A stretch of DNA of 64,000 nucleotides from Symsagittifera roscoffensis (GCF_963678635.1 NC_087067.1:25675547-25739546), one strand, 5' to 3'; numbered from the stretch's first letter, positions 22,401-32,790 are shown. Notes: a model not told the origin generated them from the sequence alone. Numbers and translations are program-made.

Positions 22401-23074
22401 CTTATCGTTGTCACTACACCAAATTTATCCATGGTTCCAGTCTCTCTTCCGACGTGTGCCTCACTCTCCTGGATCGAACTATTGAGACTGACTTGAGATC
22501 CAAAGTCCCCTTGCTCCTCTTCATCCTCTTCCTCCTGGGACTCCCCATCGTTTCCTGCTCCTCCTCCCATGCTGAATGGAAAGATGTTTCCGAAGGTGTT
22601 CTTCATTCTTTCTGAGAACGATGATGAGGTTGTTTGTTTTCCAGTTCCGCTTGCCATCATAGTGTTGTCTGTCGGAGATCTTCTAGTTGCCGTTACTTCA
22701 GTTGAGATGTCGGACAGTTCCGACATCTCCTCTCGATCCAACGTCCCGGTGGAAGTGGCAAAATCATGGCCTTGTTCTACCGGAGTAGATTCACTCGCCA
22801 GCCTTCTGCCTCTCCCTTCCAGTCCATTTACTCCCTGGTTGTCGTTCATGGTATGGTCCGTATTGACCTCCACTTCTAACAGTTCTCTTCGCTCTTCTGA
22901 GGTCTTTTGACTTCTCGTTTCAACCATTCTGCCTGAAACCGTCCCTTCTTTATCGGACCGGGTTCGCTTGATCCAATCCACAAAAGGATCGGTCATCGTT
23001 TTTCTTTGCTTTTCAGGTATGAATTTCCTAGAGCTATTACCTCGTTTTGGTATCCTTGACTTGTCTAAACTCAT
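13472..23074 (-). CDS. Gag-Pol polyprotein with C-terminal macro-like domain
   Basis: Open for 3200 codons without a break; ATG at 23074 with A at -3. Approximate residues: 305-425 long charged coiled coil; 570-790 Gag capsid-like; zinc knuckles CX2CX4HX4C near 798 (CANC...C) and 853 (CFFC...C); aspartic protease LLDTGA near 1158; RT with FCCDFRYLN, MPFGLCNA and YVDD near 1645; RNase H TDAS near 1791, then VDNRA; an acidic insert 1900-2380; integrase with HH/CC zinc site near 2413-2455 and a DD(35)E core ending LVE; GPF module near 2720; acidic linker; macro-like domain 3055-3200. Gag and Pol are in one frame, so no frameshift is needed. Replicates the element by reverse transcription and integration. 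No catalytic residue looks lost. The order identifies Ty3/Gypsy; the length is roughly double the usual. Confidence 0.93.
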   Translation of the reverse strand: MSLDKSRIPKRGNSSRKFIPEKQRKTMTDPFVDWIKRTRSDKEGTVSGRMVETRSQKTSEERRELLEVEVNTDHTMNDNQGVNGLEGRGRRLASESTPVEQGHDFATSTGTLDREEMSELSDISTEVTATRRSPTDNTMMASGTGKQTTSSSFSERMKNTFGNIFPFSMGGGAGNDGESQEEEDEEEQGDFGSQVSLNSSIQESEAHVGRETGTMDKFGVVTTISTEANTPGQSKNFAIRTSSEPQPEESRTRGLGNALADPEIDNDKTSRQRVKARISTSTKLPGTDRVTPPLVTPLMDNGAALEEALNNIVGSLGDQNEQMSIRMSELERAVHIERESLREEINRNRQEVGRSEKRLKERTDEHMTRNLSRMTREAEQRELRLRADMEKLRIQQEQSLGSLDIKIDAMMERRTQAIMDRLDGLLSSKSGPKEGEPNSGGPSREPRVNFNEHQRRKTYGSTRGRGSSSGYATRGNTAWGPNSRASSTGNRQTSNERPTQSTHATGRSDSGNMGHTSPRRSHMGQAGNAHGDSDCRDAPHTEPSTRCEDTQAGHSRDATAMATAFEPLNRSLETFLTRLSRTNERSEKSRRVFKKPRCYKDESDGCIDTWIEVMKLHFEEEDLSERQECSALTSNLEGTALNCVMAKKQYQRDTAEKIFEILLNRFGSGVQGHQAMMRFEKRRQREDETIDKFLDDLEMLRRRSQPDESNRRMNLAVASKFIDGVKNDELRTMLATHYTPLSTNAPTPEELRLKSKEYLLLKPPSRSGYYKNNYGNFNNGPANQGNNWYKPRDDMDKRRSCANCSSTDHHVSACPAYKQGMKAIGFSLEDEDASELDHEDFMRGVIAKFGPRCFFCNLEGHFKSDCPQFWDAVADIKHPRHEEALSGVKASKARLLSEAEARRKDKPQELAAKKMQAVTEEAREPEPATAADDFKIDYKAAAKDALNRVQQELVTKEIEQKVKLELENEKLQEQLNTFEAMEFEETKTPSSLDMKLKVISGKRFGMAPQGKKIQSIISVAGHQVIRNLSEPSEFTLMHLDTYADYLRQVEPRTESRAVRALLTTGGPRMKKLHGRYLEVYGPYQIMLNVDGISIYTRTYITTDDDQMGQIYLGEEELKVRRIGHDAMMEQDAVHIGYEADVTAHLLDTNGTKIGVTGLLDTGAVVSVMPIKTWEGMGFTREDLIPTNLRLAAPNRGAIYVAGRTPVTVLHMGGRNLWMSFLVVENLDDADQFILGRDFVRNFDVMIDLNNGLIRIRNPDRKYVKRPINRIITDENKVPVFLDRKVKLQPGQAVVAIFRMRNLNSLSDSKQVCLVPNPNSQSSVILGRSFSVTRNGLCVSVLLNTLDTTVSIQRGKKLGYALPMRTDYEETENSKKYSVKDCPYHANKDKILKRINELKSIHKLFSMKSETDDGLSSCSNFPERPSSYELDSDKPVLPEIEHLKGKIGEGDFEKLRDLLDRNAEVFSKHKADIGCCNFVEHEIELEEGAVPHREGARRMTPHKSEACRAEIEMLLEYDMIEPSKSPWACGVVMAKKKGGQLRFCCDFRYLNAVTIKDAYPIPRIDESLSKLGDAKFFTTLDLGSAFWQVPLRKKDREKTGFACELGLYQWKRMPFGLCNATATFQRLMAQALTGVTKKYGNLLMCYVDDVVIATSTLEDHIDRLDEVFGCMKRAGLKCKPSKCEILRDSIKYLGRMVDRHGVRPDPEAVEAVLTWKAPRTDTQLMSFLGFANYYREFIKGYADKVYPMQKLMRNKGKKFEWNDEAQVAFENIKRELCEAPVLGMPTEKGMYVLDTDASVVAISGILHQEQEWNGRTVLRPIAYGSKVLSDTEMKYGAPKAEMFAVVTFVEKYRAYLGSAPFKLRVDNRALSWLKTYSMDQSYIGRWIVRLDGYHMIIEHRMRDKHQNADSLSKKTEFYERLEQKQANQAEVKEGFSFLDKETYEALPLTRWLDKSGHPIPGHPELPVEKAAEIKILSREDPVPLDLLLRSNLVQQELSRMNINSLSLLDKTVQVTPQVMRMLGGLLEREVTRDDPEWTAAVASLTISEKVKIMPSKRQHEENKRDCRTIVQQLVSSIPQEILTSTSYGQKGQESGKQKKTVTFVDREKEGEEVEQNLLQDYLSGEKDEEKNQRSQDQHPGQGNLSGESEIDEKIPDEKQDLENKVLSGEFRWMRRKYGHDLEERAVSSTTPSTDDKSESSRMNTYSDRDSTSGSELSELAIHTLLVETRARDLDREVYQDPDSDRYLIPSERVFDNAADDLETIAVSKRSISLLPQKEVVRTDLQPFQQETQPLAKIWCVKMEEDTHQPNELNSQMRVMKTYLKARYRLSDLLRAQRNDRMTSNLKRWIENGAPDKGDLEEDSYRILRQYFMQKEGRLYLNKDGIVACRRREEDKVLYKYNAIVLPQLYQTELLFRSHDQMGHQGIDKVYQRILKRFEWPGMKKACEKWVTACLSCQQVKDPRKLRFPLQSIESSEFNEVVQIDHQKICMTDSGYNQVLVMIDHFTKYAEAVPCITASAEETCDHLINTWIARHGCPMTFQSDNGTAFVGELTKELMRRSQVAQAHSTTYHPQTNGLVERQNRTLVSMLRVYCSRYMTDWDRYLPQVMGAYNSTQHSTTGVSPHMMLTGHEKSLPLTFFYPEYEGKKTSPQVYVRDVIKRQQELNDLCRRNTQQAQARQRKRFDKKAAGAKAYSVGDYVWVFQNVIPPKGTKKLLKKWRGPFMITEVHQEGRFYRLSTGRAAHYENIKPHNPSTEDWCIPADMEEGDYLMMDPACEVNEKGTREKNDGNEVVEIGTDTPLDLDPNEQIEAEDETLPYAEEDWRDPEQTEVPKNLEPDLPLTIQTRQKDGTRQRKKYNPYGDDFVVDRIDLKNIVEEVVGLEEITVSQDIDIVDDHNDEWVDNWSKPEVEFDDEQQQSNEQDLTNLRVLEWLNEMTSDPKETSVTIQDVDRESAKYIKTERDDPSWAAQEGQLLIPASNLDLIPGMRSTGTPMDIFVRGVGVGLTHTENLIIKKLRIARETGNLEAETGEEPKKPDIGRVVESYFNLPNEYSSNIVLTDSDFILTNRTCAIAITADMSFRTALAADFKREYKNVEFLWKQRPGIGGVAALPPAVSQIPGKYLCFLVTRATEKQHVDPENLVLSLTRLRDFLVEMDVKELSLPVYDPNRGRLHPRELYALVHVIFSDTNIQVYLHKKYYLSIG
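13475..13930 (-). other. Macro-like (ADP-ribose-binding) domain at the Pol C-terminus
   Basis: About the last 145 residues. Seen: CAIAITADMSFRTALAADFK, then GIGGVAALPPAV, YLCFLVTRATEK, LSLTRLRDFL, ELSLPVYD, and a final helix and strand ending TNIQVYLHK. This order matches the macro fold: strand then A-D, S-x-ALAADFK helix, G-GGV loop, FLVT strand, SL-x-L helix, lysine-rich strand then P. Family members bind or hydrolyse ADP-ribose adducts. The usual P-GCGL loop reads LPVYDPNRGRLHP here, so binding is likely but hydrolase activity is uncertain. Confidence 0.72.
16571..16715 (-). repeat. 66-bp-spaced internal polypurine-tract-like motifs in pol
   Basis: TTTGTCCGGGGAG (minus strand) occurs at 16571-16583, 16637-16649 and 16703-16715, exactly 66 bp apart. 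It encodes LSGE each time with the same codons. The intervening 22-residue spacers have diverged. A fourth copy at 14083-14095 is in another reading frame. The 12-mer TTGTCCGGGGAG matches element A's polypurine tract exactly. Confidence 0.85.
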
Positions 23075-23850
23075 TCTTTATTTGTCACTTTCCTATGCCT
23101 ACTCTTGACTCAATTGCTAGAGACCTTATAGTTTTATTAACAATAATAATGACACAACACAATAAATTTCACCAGATTCTATTAAATAGTGACCACGAAT
23201 CCCTGTATGTTGTCAGAGTACAGTTGGTATAAAATTTATTCACACTAGCCGATTATCGGTCCAAAGATCTGGAAACTAGCACAATATGATGTTATCAGTC
23301 AATTTAAAAGATAGTGTACTCACTACCCAATCAAACACAGTTTAGGTTGATTTAAAATCAAAAACAAAAAATATATATTGACACAATATGAATGTATATA
23401 TAAAAAAACGTATGTGTCTTGTACTCTTAGTTGGTCGCAGTACAATAGTCGAACCTGTCTTTTAAAGAAAAAGCTTTCCCTGCTTGGTGCTGCACCAAAC
23501 AGACAAAACTTTGAAGGCAGTTATTTTCTCAAGTGGGCGTCTATTGCACCCACCGAGTATTGTGTTACCTATCTGCCTTCGGACTGCCCGAGCTAGACCT
23601 ACTAAAATCCTCAGGGCAGTCACTTTTTACAAAAACGTATTATGTTTCAATCCACACCAATGAGTCACGCTCTTTCTAATTTAGACTTAGTGTCGCGAAT
23701 ATCCGAGTTCGGATCTGTTTTGTATTAGTCTGGTTCGTTTTGAAAGGCAAGTTACCAGTGCAGTCACTGATACCTAGCCTGTTTATTAATAACCTAATAC
23801 CTCTCGCTTTTTAGTCTTTCTTTCGTTTACCTAAGTCCTTAATAAAATAA
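23075..23850 (-). other. Leader segment inside the left duplication unit
   Basis: Non-coding AT-rich sequence just upstream of the full gag start codon; duplicate of 29796-30571. I see no gene in it. Confidence 0.7.
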
Positions 23851-24453
23851 TACCCCTCCGGATTGGTACAAATAGGACCCTTCCGGACTGTCAGAATTTG
23901 GACCCCTCCGGATTGGCACCCCTCCGGATTGGCACCCCTCCTAGTTAGTTAATATTAGACCCCTCCGGATTTGAACCCCTCCGAATTAGCAACTATAAGA
24001 CCCTTCCGGATTCGGACCCCTCCGGTTTTGTGGAAGAGAGACCCCTCCGGATTCGGACCCCTCTGACTTTGAAAAATTTCGACCCCTCCGGATTGGGAGC
24101 CCTTAGCTCTGTCAAAGTAGCTTTTTGTAGTTTTCTTAATTTCAGCTTATACCCCTCCGGATTCGTTCTGCGTTGCTTTTATGCTGGTTGAATTAACTGG
24201 GAAGGGTATAGGGTCCTTTCCTAGACCCCTCCGGATTGAAGTTAAGGCACTTATTTGACAATTCACACTAACGGTGAAGGGTCTTATCACTTGCCTAATT
24301 TCGACTCTATTATGGTTGTCTTGTGCCTTCAGCCCTCCCTTTTTGTCTAGAACTGTCCTATGTTACTTAGTTCAATCGCTATCAACTTTTGGTAGGGGTT
24401 CTGGGTTTTTCAGAAAAATTTATAAAACGTGAAGGGTGTACCCCTCCGGATTT
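23851..24453 (-). repeat. CCCCTCCGG motif array in leader (left duplicate)
   Basis: At least ten exact CCCCTCCGG copies, usually extended to ACCCCTCCGGATT, plus about five one-base variants such as CCCTTCCGG, at irregular spacing. Same array occurs at 30572-31174. Spacing is too irregular for a CRISPR or a simple satellite; a repeated protein or RNA signal is possible. Confidence 0.8.
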
Positions 24454-24545
24454 GTGTAATTTGCTAAAAACAATCTCAAAAAATTTTCTCGCTCGCTTTT
24501 TCGAGTAATTCTCTTTCTTACTAGTAAGTTCAGCTAATTTCTGAT

Positions 24546-27500
24546 CTAATGGTACCAAGATTGACTCGATATGCTCTGTAGTTCCAAAGTTATTAACCAA
24601 AACGTCTTTTTTCCAAGGAAGCTCATGAGCTGTGTGTCCGTTCTAGGAGCTTTCCATGTCAGCACAGCCTCTACTGCTTCTGGATCTGGCCTCACACCAT
24701 GCCGGTCCACCATTCTTCCCAGGTACTTGATCGAATCCCTAAGGATTTCACATTTCGATGGTTTGCATTTCAAGCCTGCTCTTTTCATACATCCGAAGAC
24801 CTCATCGAGCCGGTCAATGTGATCCTCCAGGGTCGATGTCGCTATGACTACGTCATCCACGTAGCACATCAAGAGATTCCCGTACTTTTTGGTCACTCCT
24901 GTCAAAGCCTGAGCCATCAGCCTTTGAAAGGTTGCTGTTGCATTGCACAAGCCGAAGGGCATCCTCTTCCACTGGTACAACCCCAATTCGCACGCGAAAC
25001 CGGTTTTTTCCCTATCCTTTTTCCGCAAAGGAACCTGCCAGAAGGCAGAACCTAAGTCCAATGTGGTGAAGAACTTTGCATCACCAAGTTTAGATAGGCT
25101 CTCGTCTATTCGCGGTATCGGGTACGCATCTTTAATCGTTACCGCGTTCAAGTAACGAAAGTCGCAACAAAATCTAAGCTGCCCCCCTTTCTTTTTCGCC
25201 ATTACTACTCCGCAAGCCCATGGTGATTTCGAGGGTTCTATCATGTCGTATTCAAGCAACATTTCTATTTCCGCTCGGCACGCTTCCGATTTATGTGGCG
25301 TCATTCGCCTTGCGCCTTCCCTATGGGGAACGGCGCCCTCCTCTAGTTCGATTTCGTGTTCGACGAAATTACAGCAACCGATGTCCGCCTTATGTTTTGA
25401 AAATACTTCGGCGTTCCGATCTAGGAGGTCCCGCAATTTTTCAAAATCTCCCTCACCTATTTTTCCTTTTAAATGTTCTATTTCTGGCAAAACCGGTTTG
25501 TCAGAATCTAGTTCATATGACGAGGGGCGTTCCGGAAAATTCGAGCAGCTTGATAAGCCGTCGTCCGTTTCGGATTTCATTGAAAACAATTTATGAATAG
25601 ATTTTAATTCATTAATTCTCTTTAAGATTTTATCTTTATTTGCATGATAAGGACAGTCTTTCACACTATATTTCTTCGAGTTTTCTGTCTCCTCATAGTC
25701 GGTCCTCATCGGCAAGGCGTAGCCAAGCTTCTTTCCACGCTGGATTGAAACCGTGGTGTCCAGTGTGTTCAACAACACACTGACACACAGTCCGTTTCGC
25801 GTTACCGAGAAGCTCCGGCCTAAAATCACCGAACTCTGACTATTTGGATTCGGTACTAAGCAAACCTGTTTACTATCACTTAACGAATTTAAATTTCTCA
25901 TTCTAAAAATCGCTACTACAGCTTGTCCTGGTTGTAATTTTACTTTTCTATCCAAAAAAACTGGTACCTTATTCTCGTCTGTTATTATCCTATTAATTGG
26001 TCTCTTAACATACTTTCGGTCCGGGTTTCTAATCCGTATTAGACCGTTGTTCAAGTCAATCATCACGTCAAAGTTCCTGACAAAATCTCTGCCCAAGATG
26101 AATTGGTCGGCGTCGTCCAGATTCTCTACCACCAGGAAGCTCATCCAAAGGTTCCGTCCTCCCATGTGAAGGACCGTCACCGGTGTTCTTCCGGCTACGT
26201 AGATAGCTCCTCGATTTGGAGCGGCTAGTCGGAGATTCGTAGGAATCAAATCTTCCCGCGTGAAGCCCATTCCCTCCCAGGTTTTTATCGGCATCACACT
26301 CACCACCGCGCCTGTGTCCAGAAGCCCTGTGACTCCGATTTTTGTTCCGTTGGTGTCAAGCAGGTGTGCTGTCACATCTGCTTCATATCCAATATGTACC
26401 GCGTCTTGTTCCATCATGGCGTCATGGCCTATCCTGCGGACTTTGAGTTCCTCTTCACCCAAATAGATCTGCCCCATTTGGTCATCATCTGTTGTTATGT
26501 AAGTCCTGGTGTAGATGCTGATTCCATCCACGTTCAGCATTATTTGATACGGCCCATAGACCTCCAAGTAGCGTCCATGAAGTTTCTTCATGCGAGGGCC
26601 ACCCGTCGTTAGTAGTGCTCGCACAGCTCTCGACTCAGTGCGTGGCTCCACCTGCCTCAGATAATCTGCATATGTGTCCAAATGCATTAAAGTGAACTCT
26701 GATGGTTCACTCAAATTTCTTATTACCTGGTGTCCAGCCACTGAGATTATCGACTGTATCTTCTTTCCCTGCGGCGCCATGCCGAACCTCTTACCGGAGA
26801 TCACTTTAAGTTTCATATCTAAACTGCTTGGTGTTTTCGTCTCCTCGAACTCCATTGCCTCGAAGGTATTCAGTTGCTCCTGAAGCTTTTCATTTTCCAG
26901 TTCAAGTTTCACTTTTTGTTCGATCTCTTTCGTCACCAATTCCTGCTGTACTCTATTTAGAGCATCCTTTGCGGCTGCCTTATAATCGATCTTGAAGTCA
27001 TCGGCCGCAGTTGCTGGTTCCGGTTCACGTGCTTCTTCTGTTACTGCTTGCATTTTCTTTGCCGCCAGCTCTTGAGGTTTGTCCTTCCTGCGTGCCTCTG
27101 CTTCGCTCAAAAGTCGAGCCTTGCTTGCTTTCACTCCTGACAAAGCTTCTTCATGCCTTGGATGCTTGATGTCTGCCACTGCATCCCAGAATTGCGGACA
27201 ATCTGATTTAAAATGACCTTCCAAGTTACAAAAGAAACACCTCGGGCCAAATTTCGCAATTACTCCTCTCATGAAATCCTCATGATCCAACTCTGACGCA
27301 TCTTCGTCCTCGAGGCTAAAGCCTATTGCTTTCATGCCTTGTTTGTAAGCTGGGCATGCTGACACATGATGGTCTGTTGAACTGCAATTAGCACAAGAAC
27401 GTCTCTTGTCCATATCATCCCTCGGTTTGTACCAATTGTTCCCTTGGTTTGCTGGTCCGTTGTTAAAATTGCCATAATTGTTCTTGTAATATCCAGATCT

Positions 27501-29795
27501 CGAAGGAGGTTTCAACAAAAGATACTCTTTTGATTTGAGCCTCAACTCCTCCGGTGTTGGCGCATTAGTTGATAGTGGTGTGTAATGCGTTGCTAGCATC
27601 GTACGAAGTTCATCATTTTTCACACCATCGATGAATTTTGAGGCTACGGCCAGGTTCATCCTTCGGTTTGACTCATCCGGTTGGCTGCGTCTTCTCAGCA
27701 TTTCCAAATCATCGAGAAACTTGTCTATTGTTTCATCTTCTCGTTGCCTCCGTTTCTCGAAGCGCATCATCGCCTGGTGCCCCTGCACCCCTGATCCGAA
27801 ACGGTTTAACAAGATTTCGAAGATTTTCTCAGCAGTGTCACGTTGATACTGTTTCTTAGCCATGACACAGTTCAGGGCTGTCCCTTCTAAGTTGCTGGTG
27901 AGCGCGCTGCATTCCTGTCTCTCCGACAAGTCCTCTTCCTCGAAATGCAGCTTCATTACCTCTATCCAGGTATCAATACAGCCATCAGATTCGTCCTTGT
28001 AGCATCTTGGCTTCTTAAAGACTCTTCTGGACTTTTCACTGCGTTCATTGGTTCTAGATAACCGCGTCAGGAATGTCTCCAAAGACCTGTTCAGGGGTTC
28101 AAATGCTGTGGCCATTGCCGTAGCATCCCTTGAGTGTCCCGCCTGAGTGTCCTCACACCTTGTCGAAGGCTCTGTGTGCGGTGCATCCCTGCAATCCGAA
28201 TCACCATGAGCGTTTCCCGCTTGGCCCATGTGACTCCTCCTCGGGCTTGTATGCCCCATGTTGCCAGAATCGCTTCTCCCGGTCGCATGTGTGCTTTGCG
28301 TTGGTCGTTCGTTCGAGGTTTGTCTGTTCCCCGTTGAACTCGCTCTACTGTTCGGGCCCCATGCTGTATTACCCCTTGTGGCATAGCCTGATGAACTGCC
28401 CCTGCCTCTAGTGGATCCATACGTCTTCCTCCTTTGATGTTCATTGAAGTTCACCCTCGGTTCCCTGCTGGGACCTCCCGAGTTCGGCTCTCCTTCTTTT
28501 GGTCCACTCTTGCTGCTTAGTAGCCCGTCCAACCTATCCATGATAGCCTGAGTTCGCCTCTCCATCATCGCGTCTATCTTTATGTCAAGAGACCCAAGAG
28601 ACTGCTCTTGCTGTATTCTTAACTTCTCCATGTCGGCTCTTAAGCGTAACTCCCTCTGTTCCGCCTCTCTTGTCATTCGCGACAAGTTCCTCGTCATATG
28701 TTCGTCCGTTCTTTCTTTCAAGCGTTTTTCGCTTCTGCCAACTTCTTGTCTGTTGCGGTTTATTTCTTCCCGCAGACTTTCTCTTTCAATGTGAACTGCT
28801 CTTTCCAGTTCACTCATCCTTATCGACATCTGTTCATTTTGGTCTCCTAAACTGCCCACTATGTTGTTTAAGGCTTCCTCTAGTGCTGCCCCGTTATCCA
28901 TGAGTGGCGTCACTAGTGGTGGTGTAACTCTGTCGGTCCCAGGTAGCTTCGTGCTGGTAGAGATCCGGGCCTTGACTCTCTGTCTTGACGTTTTATCATT
29001 ATCTATTTCAGGATCCGCTAACGCGTTGCCAAGCCCTCTGGTTCTACTCTCTTCAGGTTGTGGCTCCGAACTTGTCCTAATCGCGAAGTTCTTCGACTGG
29101 CCCGGTGTGTTTGCCTCTGTGCTTATCGTTGTCACTACACCAAATTTATCCATGGTTCCAGTCTCTCTTCCGACGTGTGCCTCACTCTCCTGGATCGAAC
29201 TATTGAGACTGACTTGAGATCCAAAGTCCCCTTGCTCCTCTTCATCCTCTTCCTCCTGGGACTCCCCATCGTTTCCTGCTCCTCCTCCCATGCTGAATGG
29301 AAAGATGTTTCCGAAGGTGTTCTTCATTCTTTCTGAGAACGATGATGAGGTTGTTTGTTTTCCAGTTCCGCTTGCCATCATAGTGTTGTCTGTCGGAGAT
29401 CTTCTAGTTGCCGTTACTTCAGTTGAGATGTCGGACAGTTCCGACATCTCCTCTCGATCCAACGTCCCGGTGGAAGTGGCAAAATCATGGCCTTGTTCTA
29501 CCGGAGTAGATTCACTCGCCAGCCTTCTGCCTCTCCCTTCCAGTCCATTTACTCCCTGGTTGTCGTTCATGGTATGGTCCGTATTGACCTCCACTTCTAA
29601 CAGTTCTCTTCGCTCTTCTGAGGTCTTTTGACTTCTCGTTTCAACCATTCTGCCTGAAACCGTCCCTTCTTTATCGGACCGGGTTCGCTTGATCCAATCC
29701 ACAAAAGGATCGGTCATCGTTTTTCTTTGCTTTTCAGGTATGAATTTCCTAGAGCTATTACCTCGTTTTGGTATCCTTGACTTGTCTAAACTCAT
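24546..29795 (-). pseudogene. Truncated Gag-Pol copy (first in transcription order)
   Basis: Identical through the duplicated region to the N-terminal 1726 residues of the full polyprotein: Gag, zinc knuckles, protease and most of RT including YVDD. At the duplication junction (24616) the frame runs into leader sequence and stops after about 23 unrelated residues. It lacks the RT thumb, RNase H, integrase and macro-like domain. As the 5'-proximal frame it would be the one translated from a full-length transcript, so the element may now make mainly this product unless the duplication is an assembly error. Confidence 0.88.
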
Positions 29796-31337
29796 TCTTT
29801 ATTTGTCACTTTCCTATGCCTACTCTTGACTCAATTGCTAGAGACCTTATAGTTTTATTAACAATAATAATGACACAACACAATAAATTTCACCAGATTC
29901 TATTAAATAGTGACCACGAATCCCTGTATGTTGTCAGAGTACAGTTGGTATAAAATTTATTCACACTAGCCGATTATCGGTCCAAAGATCTGGAAACTAG
30001 CACAATATGATGTTATCAGTCAATTTAAAAGATAGTGTACTCACTACCCAATCAAACACAGTTTAGGTTGATTTAAAATCAAAAACAAAAAATATATATT
30101 GACACAATATGAATGTATATATAAAAAAACGTATGTGTCTTGTACTCTTAGTTGGTCGCAGTACAATAGTCGAACCTGTCTTTTAAAGAAAAAGCTTTCC
30201 CTGCTTGGTGCTGCACCAAACAGACAAAACTTTGAAGGCAGTTATTTTCTCAAGTGGGCGTCTATTGCACCCACCGAGTATTGTGTTACCTATCTGCCTT
30301 CGGACTGCCCGAGCTAGACCTACTAAAATCCTCAGGGCAGTCACTTTTTACAAAAACGTATTATGTTTCAATCCACACCAATGAGTCACGCTCTTTCTAA
30401 TTTAGACTTAGTGTCGCGAATATCCGAGTTCGGATCTGTTTTGTATTAGTCTGGTTCGTTTTGAAAGGCAAGTTACCAGTGCAGTCACTGATACCTAGCC
30501 TGTTTATTAATAACCTAATACCTCTCGCTTTTTAGTCTTTCTTTCGTTTACCTAAGTCCTTAATAAAATAATACCCCTCCGGATTGGTACAAATAGGACC
30601 CTTCCGGACTGTCAGAATTTGGACCCCTCCGGATTGGCACCCCTCCGGATTGGCACCCCTCCTAGTTAGTTAATATTAGACCCCTCCGGATTTGAACCCC
30701 TCCGAATTAGCAACTATAAGACCCTTCCGGATTCGGACCCCTCCGGTTTTGTGGAAGAGAGACCCCTCCGGATTCGGACCCCTCTGACTTTGAAAAATTT
30801 CGACCCCTCCGGATTGGGAGCCCTTAGCTCTGTCAAAGTAGCTTTTTGTAGTTTTCTTAATTTCAGCTTATACCCCTCCGGATTCGTTCTGCGTTGCTTT
30901 TATGCTGGTTGAATTAACTGGGAAGGGTATAGGGTCCTTTCCTAGACCCCTCCGGATTGAAGTTAAGGCACTTATTTGACAATTCACACTAACGGTGAAG
31001 GGTCTTATCACTTGCCTAATTTCGACTCTATTATGGTTGTCTTGTGCCTTCAGCCCTCCCTTTTTGTCTAGAACTGTCCTATGTTACTTAGTTCAATCGC
31101 TATCAACTTTTGGTAGGGGTTCTGGGTTTTTCAGAAAAATTTATAAAACGTGAAGGGTGTACCCCTCCGGATTTGTGTAATTTGCTAAAAACAATCTCAA
31201 AAAATTTTCTCGCTCGCTTTTTCGAGTAATTCTCTTTCTTACTAGTAAGTTCAGCTAATTTCTGATCTAATGGTACCAAGATTGACTCGATATGCTCTGT
31301 AGTTCCAAAGTTATTAACCAAAACGTCTTTTTTCCAA
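24617..31337 (-). repeat. 6721-bp tandem duplication, right unit
   Basis: Second unit of the direct duplication. It is nearest the 5' LTR, so in transcription order it comes first and its pol frame is cut short. Confidence 0.93.
30572..31174 (-). repeat. CCCCTCCGG motif array in leader (right duplicate)
   Basis: Exact-looking copy of the array at 23851-24453, offset by 6721 bp. Confidence 0.8.
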
Positions 31338-32790
31338 ATTCAAAAATTTTCGCTCTTATAGGTTCCGCCTAACTTTTTCCGCAAATCTGGTCCTTTCGAC
31401 CTAAAAATTATTGATCTGAGCTCACAAGGCCTATACTCTTCTAGTTCAATGTAAAAGACCCGATCTAAAACGCTTTTGCAGAAAAAATTTGCGAAAAACT
31501 ATGCTACCTGGACCCCTCCGGATTGATGAATCCACCAAATCAAACACGTTATGTTCGATTTCTCTGCAACCCGGAAGGCTTTCGGGTAGCGGGTTTTAAA
31601 ACTCGTAGATTCACTAGTGGACGTTGTCCGAACAACTATTTTTACTGTCCTAACTCAAAGATTTCAAAAAATTTTCTGATTTTATAGTGTTTCTTACTAT
31701 CAAAAATTGGGAAAATTTGGTTTTTGGTACCAAACTAGTTCCAACCACTTCCGAACTAAAGTTAACCGGTTCTACTTATTACAGTAGTGCAGTTACGATG
31801 TAACACACTAACTTAGCGCTTTTTTCCGTTTCAAAAAATATCGATATCTCAAAAATCGCGACTAGTGGGGGGATCAAAATATCGCTATTTTGACCCTAAA
31901 AACCGGTCTGTTTTCGTTGTTTTTCACTGAAAAACGATATAAGACTATTAATATAGGCTATATAAATAATAATATTAGTAATACTATACCCCTCCGGGTT
32001 TGTTTATTATCCGAATTAAGGTGCTTAACTCGGATATTCGCAGTTCGGTGAAGGGTCACTACAGTGCAGCACTGTCGAGCCCCCCACAGATTACTATCTT
32101 ACTTTTTGTACCAAAAGGGATACAAAACTTGTTAACGATACCCAACAGTCGATTGTTGTTGTCGTTGAGCCCCTTCTTGTTGCTCCTTGTACTGCTTGCC
32201 GGATCGGTCTTCACCCAAGACCCTTCCGAATTGAGCGCAAATCAGCTGACCCTTCCGGATTGAGCGCAATTTATCATTAACGTGCTTAAATGCTCAAATA
32301 ACCCTACAGTACAAGCCTCACAAACGGGCCTCAAAATTGATCGTAACGATCCTGACTGATATAAATGCCTGTAACAACAATATATCTATCAACAACAAAC
32401 GGGGGGGTTGAATCACATCTTTTCTGGGGGGATGATTTCTACTGATTTTTTACTTTTTTACTGTTTTTGGTTTTTTCGGTTATTTTTTATGTTTTTTGTT
32501 TTTCTTGGGTACTATACTACTTTTTGTTTGGTTTTACTTATATCTTTAAGTGTTTTTGGTCACCAACCACTCAGGGGACGAGGGGACGGCCGATCCCCCC
32601 ACCCTTCCTGGTTCGTGAATTTTCGGTCTTAACTAGGTTAAAAAACTATTCACGGCAATTCGGAAGGCCGCCGCGTTCCGAACTACCCTTCCACCCCGGC
32701 GGTTTAGGCCTATTAAGGGCGTTAATGTGAGCATCCGCTCGGCGCGGAGTGCTCGTTAACGGTTCTGCCGGTCATGATGTTAAAAAAGAA

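Larger units (their letters stand above)
17896..24616 (-). repeat. 6721-bp tandem duplication, left unit
   Basis: Identical by eye to 24617-31337 wherever I compared lines. It contains most of the leader, gag, protease and RT up to the MSFLG motif after the RT fingers/palm. The junction at 24616/24617 joins leader TTCCAA to pol GGAAGCTC with at most one base of microhomology. Confidence 0.93.

Noticed and set aside
23851..24453. CRISPR-like array of CCCCTCCGG
   Set aside because: Motif is short, spacing is irregular, spacers are not uniform, and the context is a eukaryotic retroelement leader.
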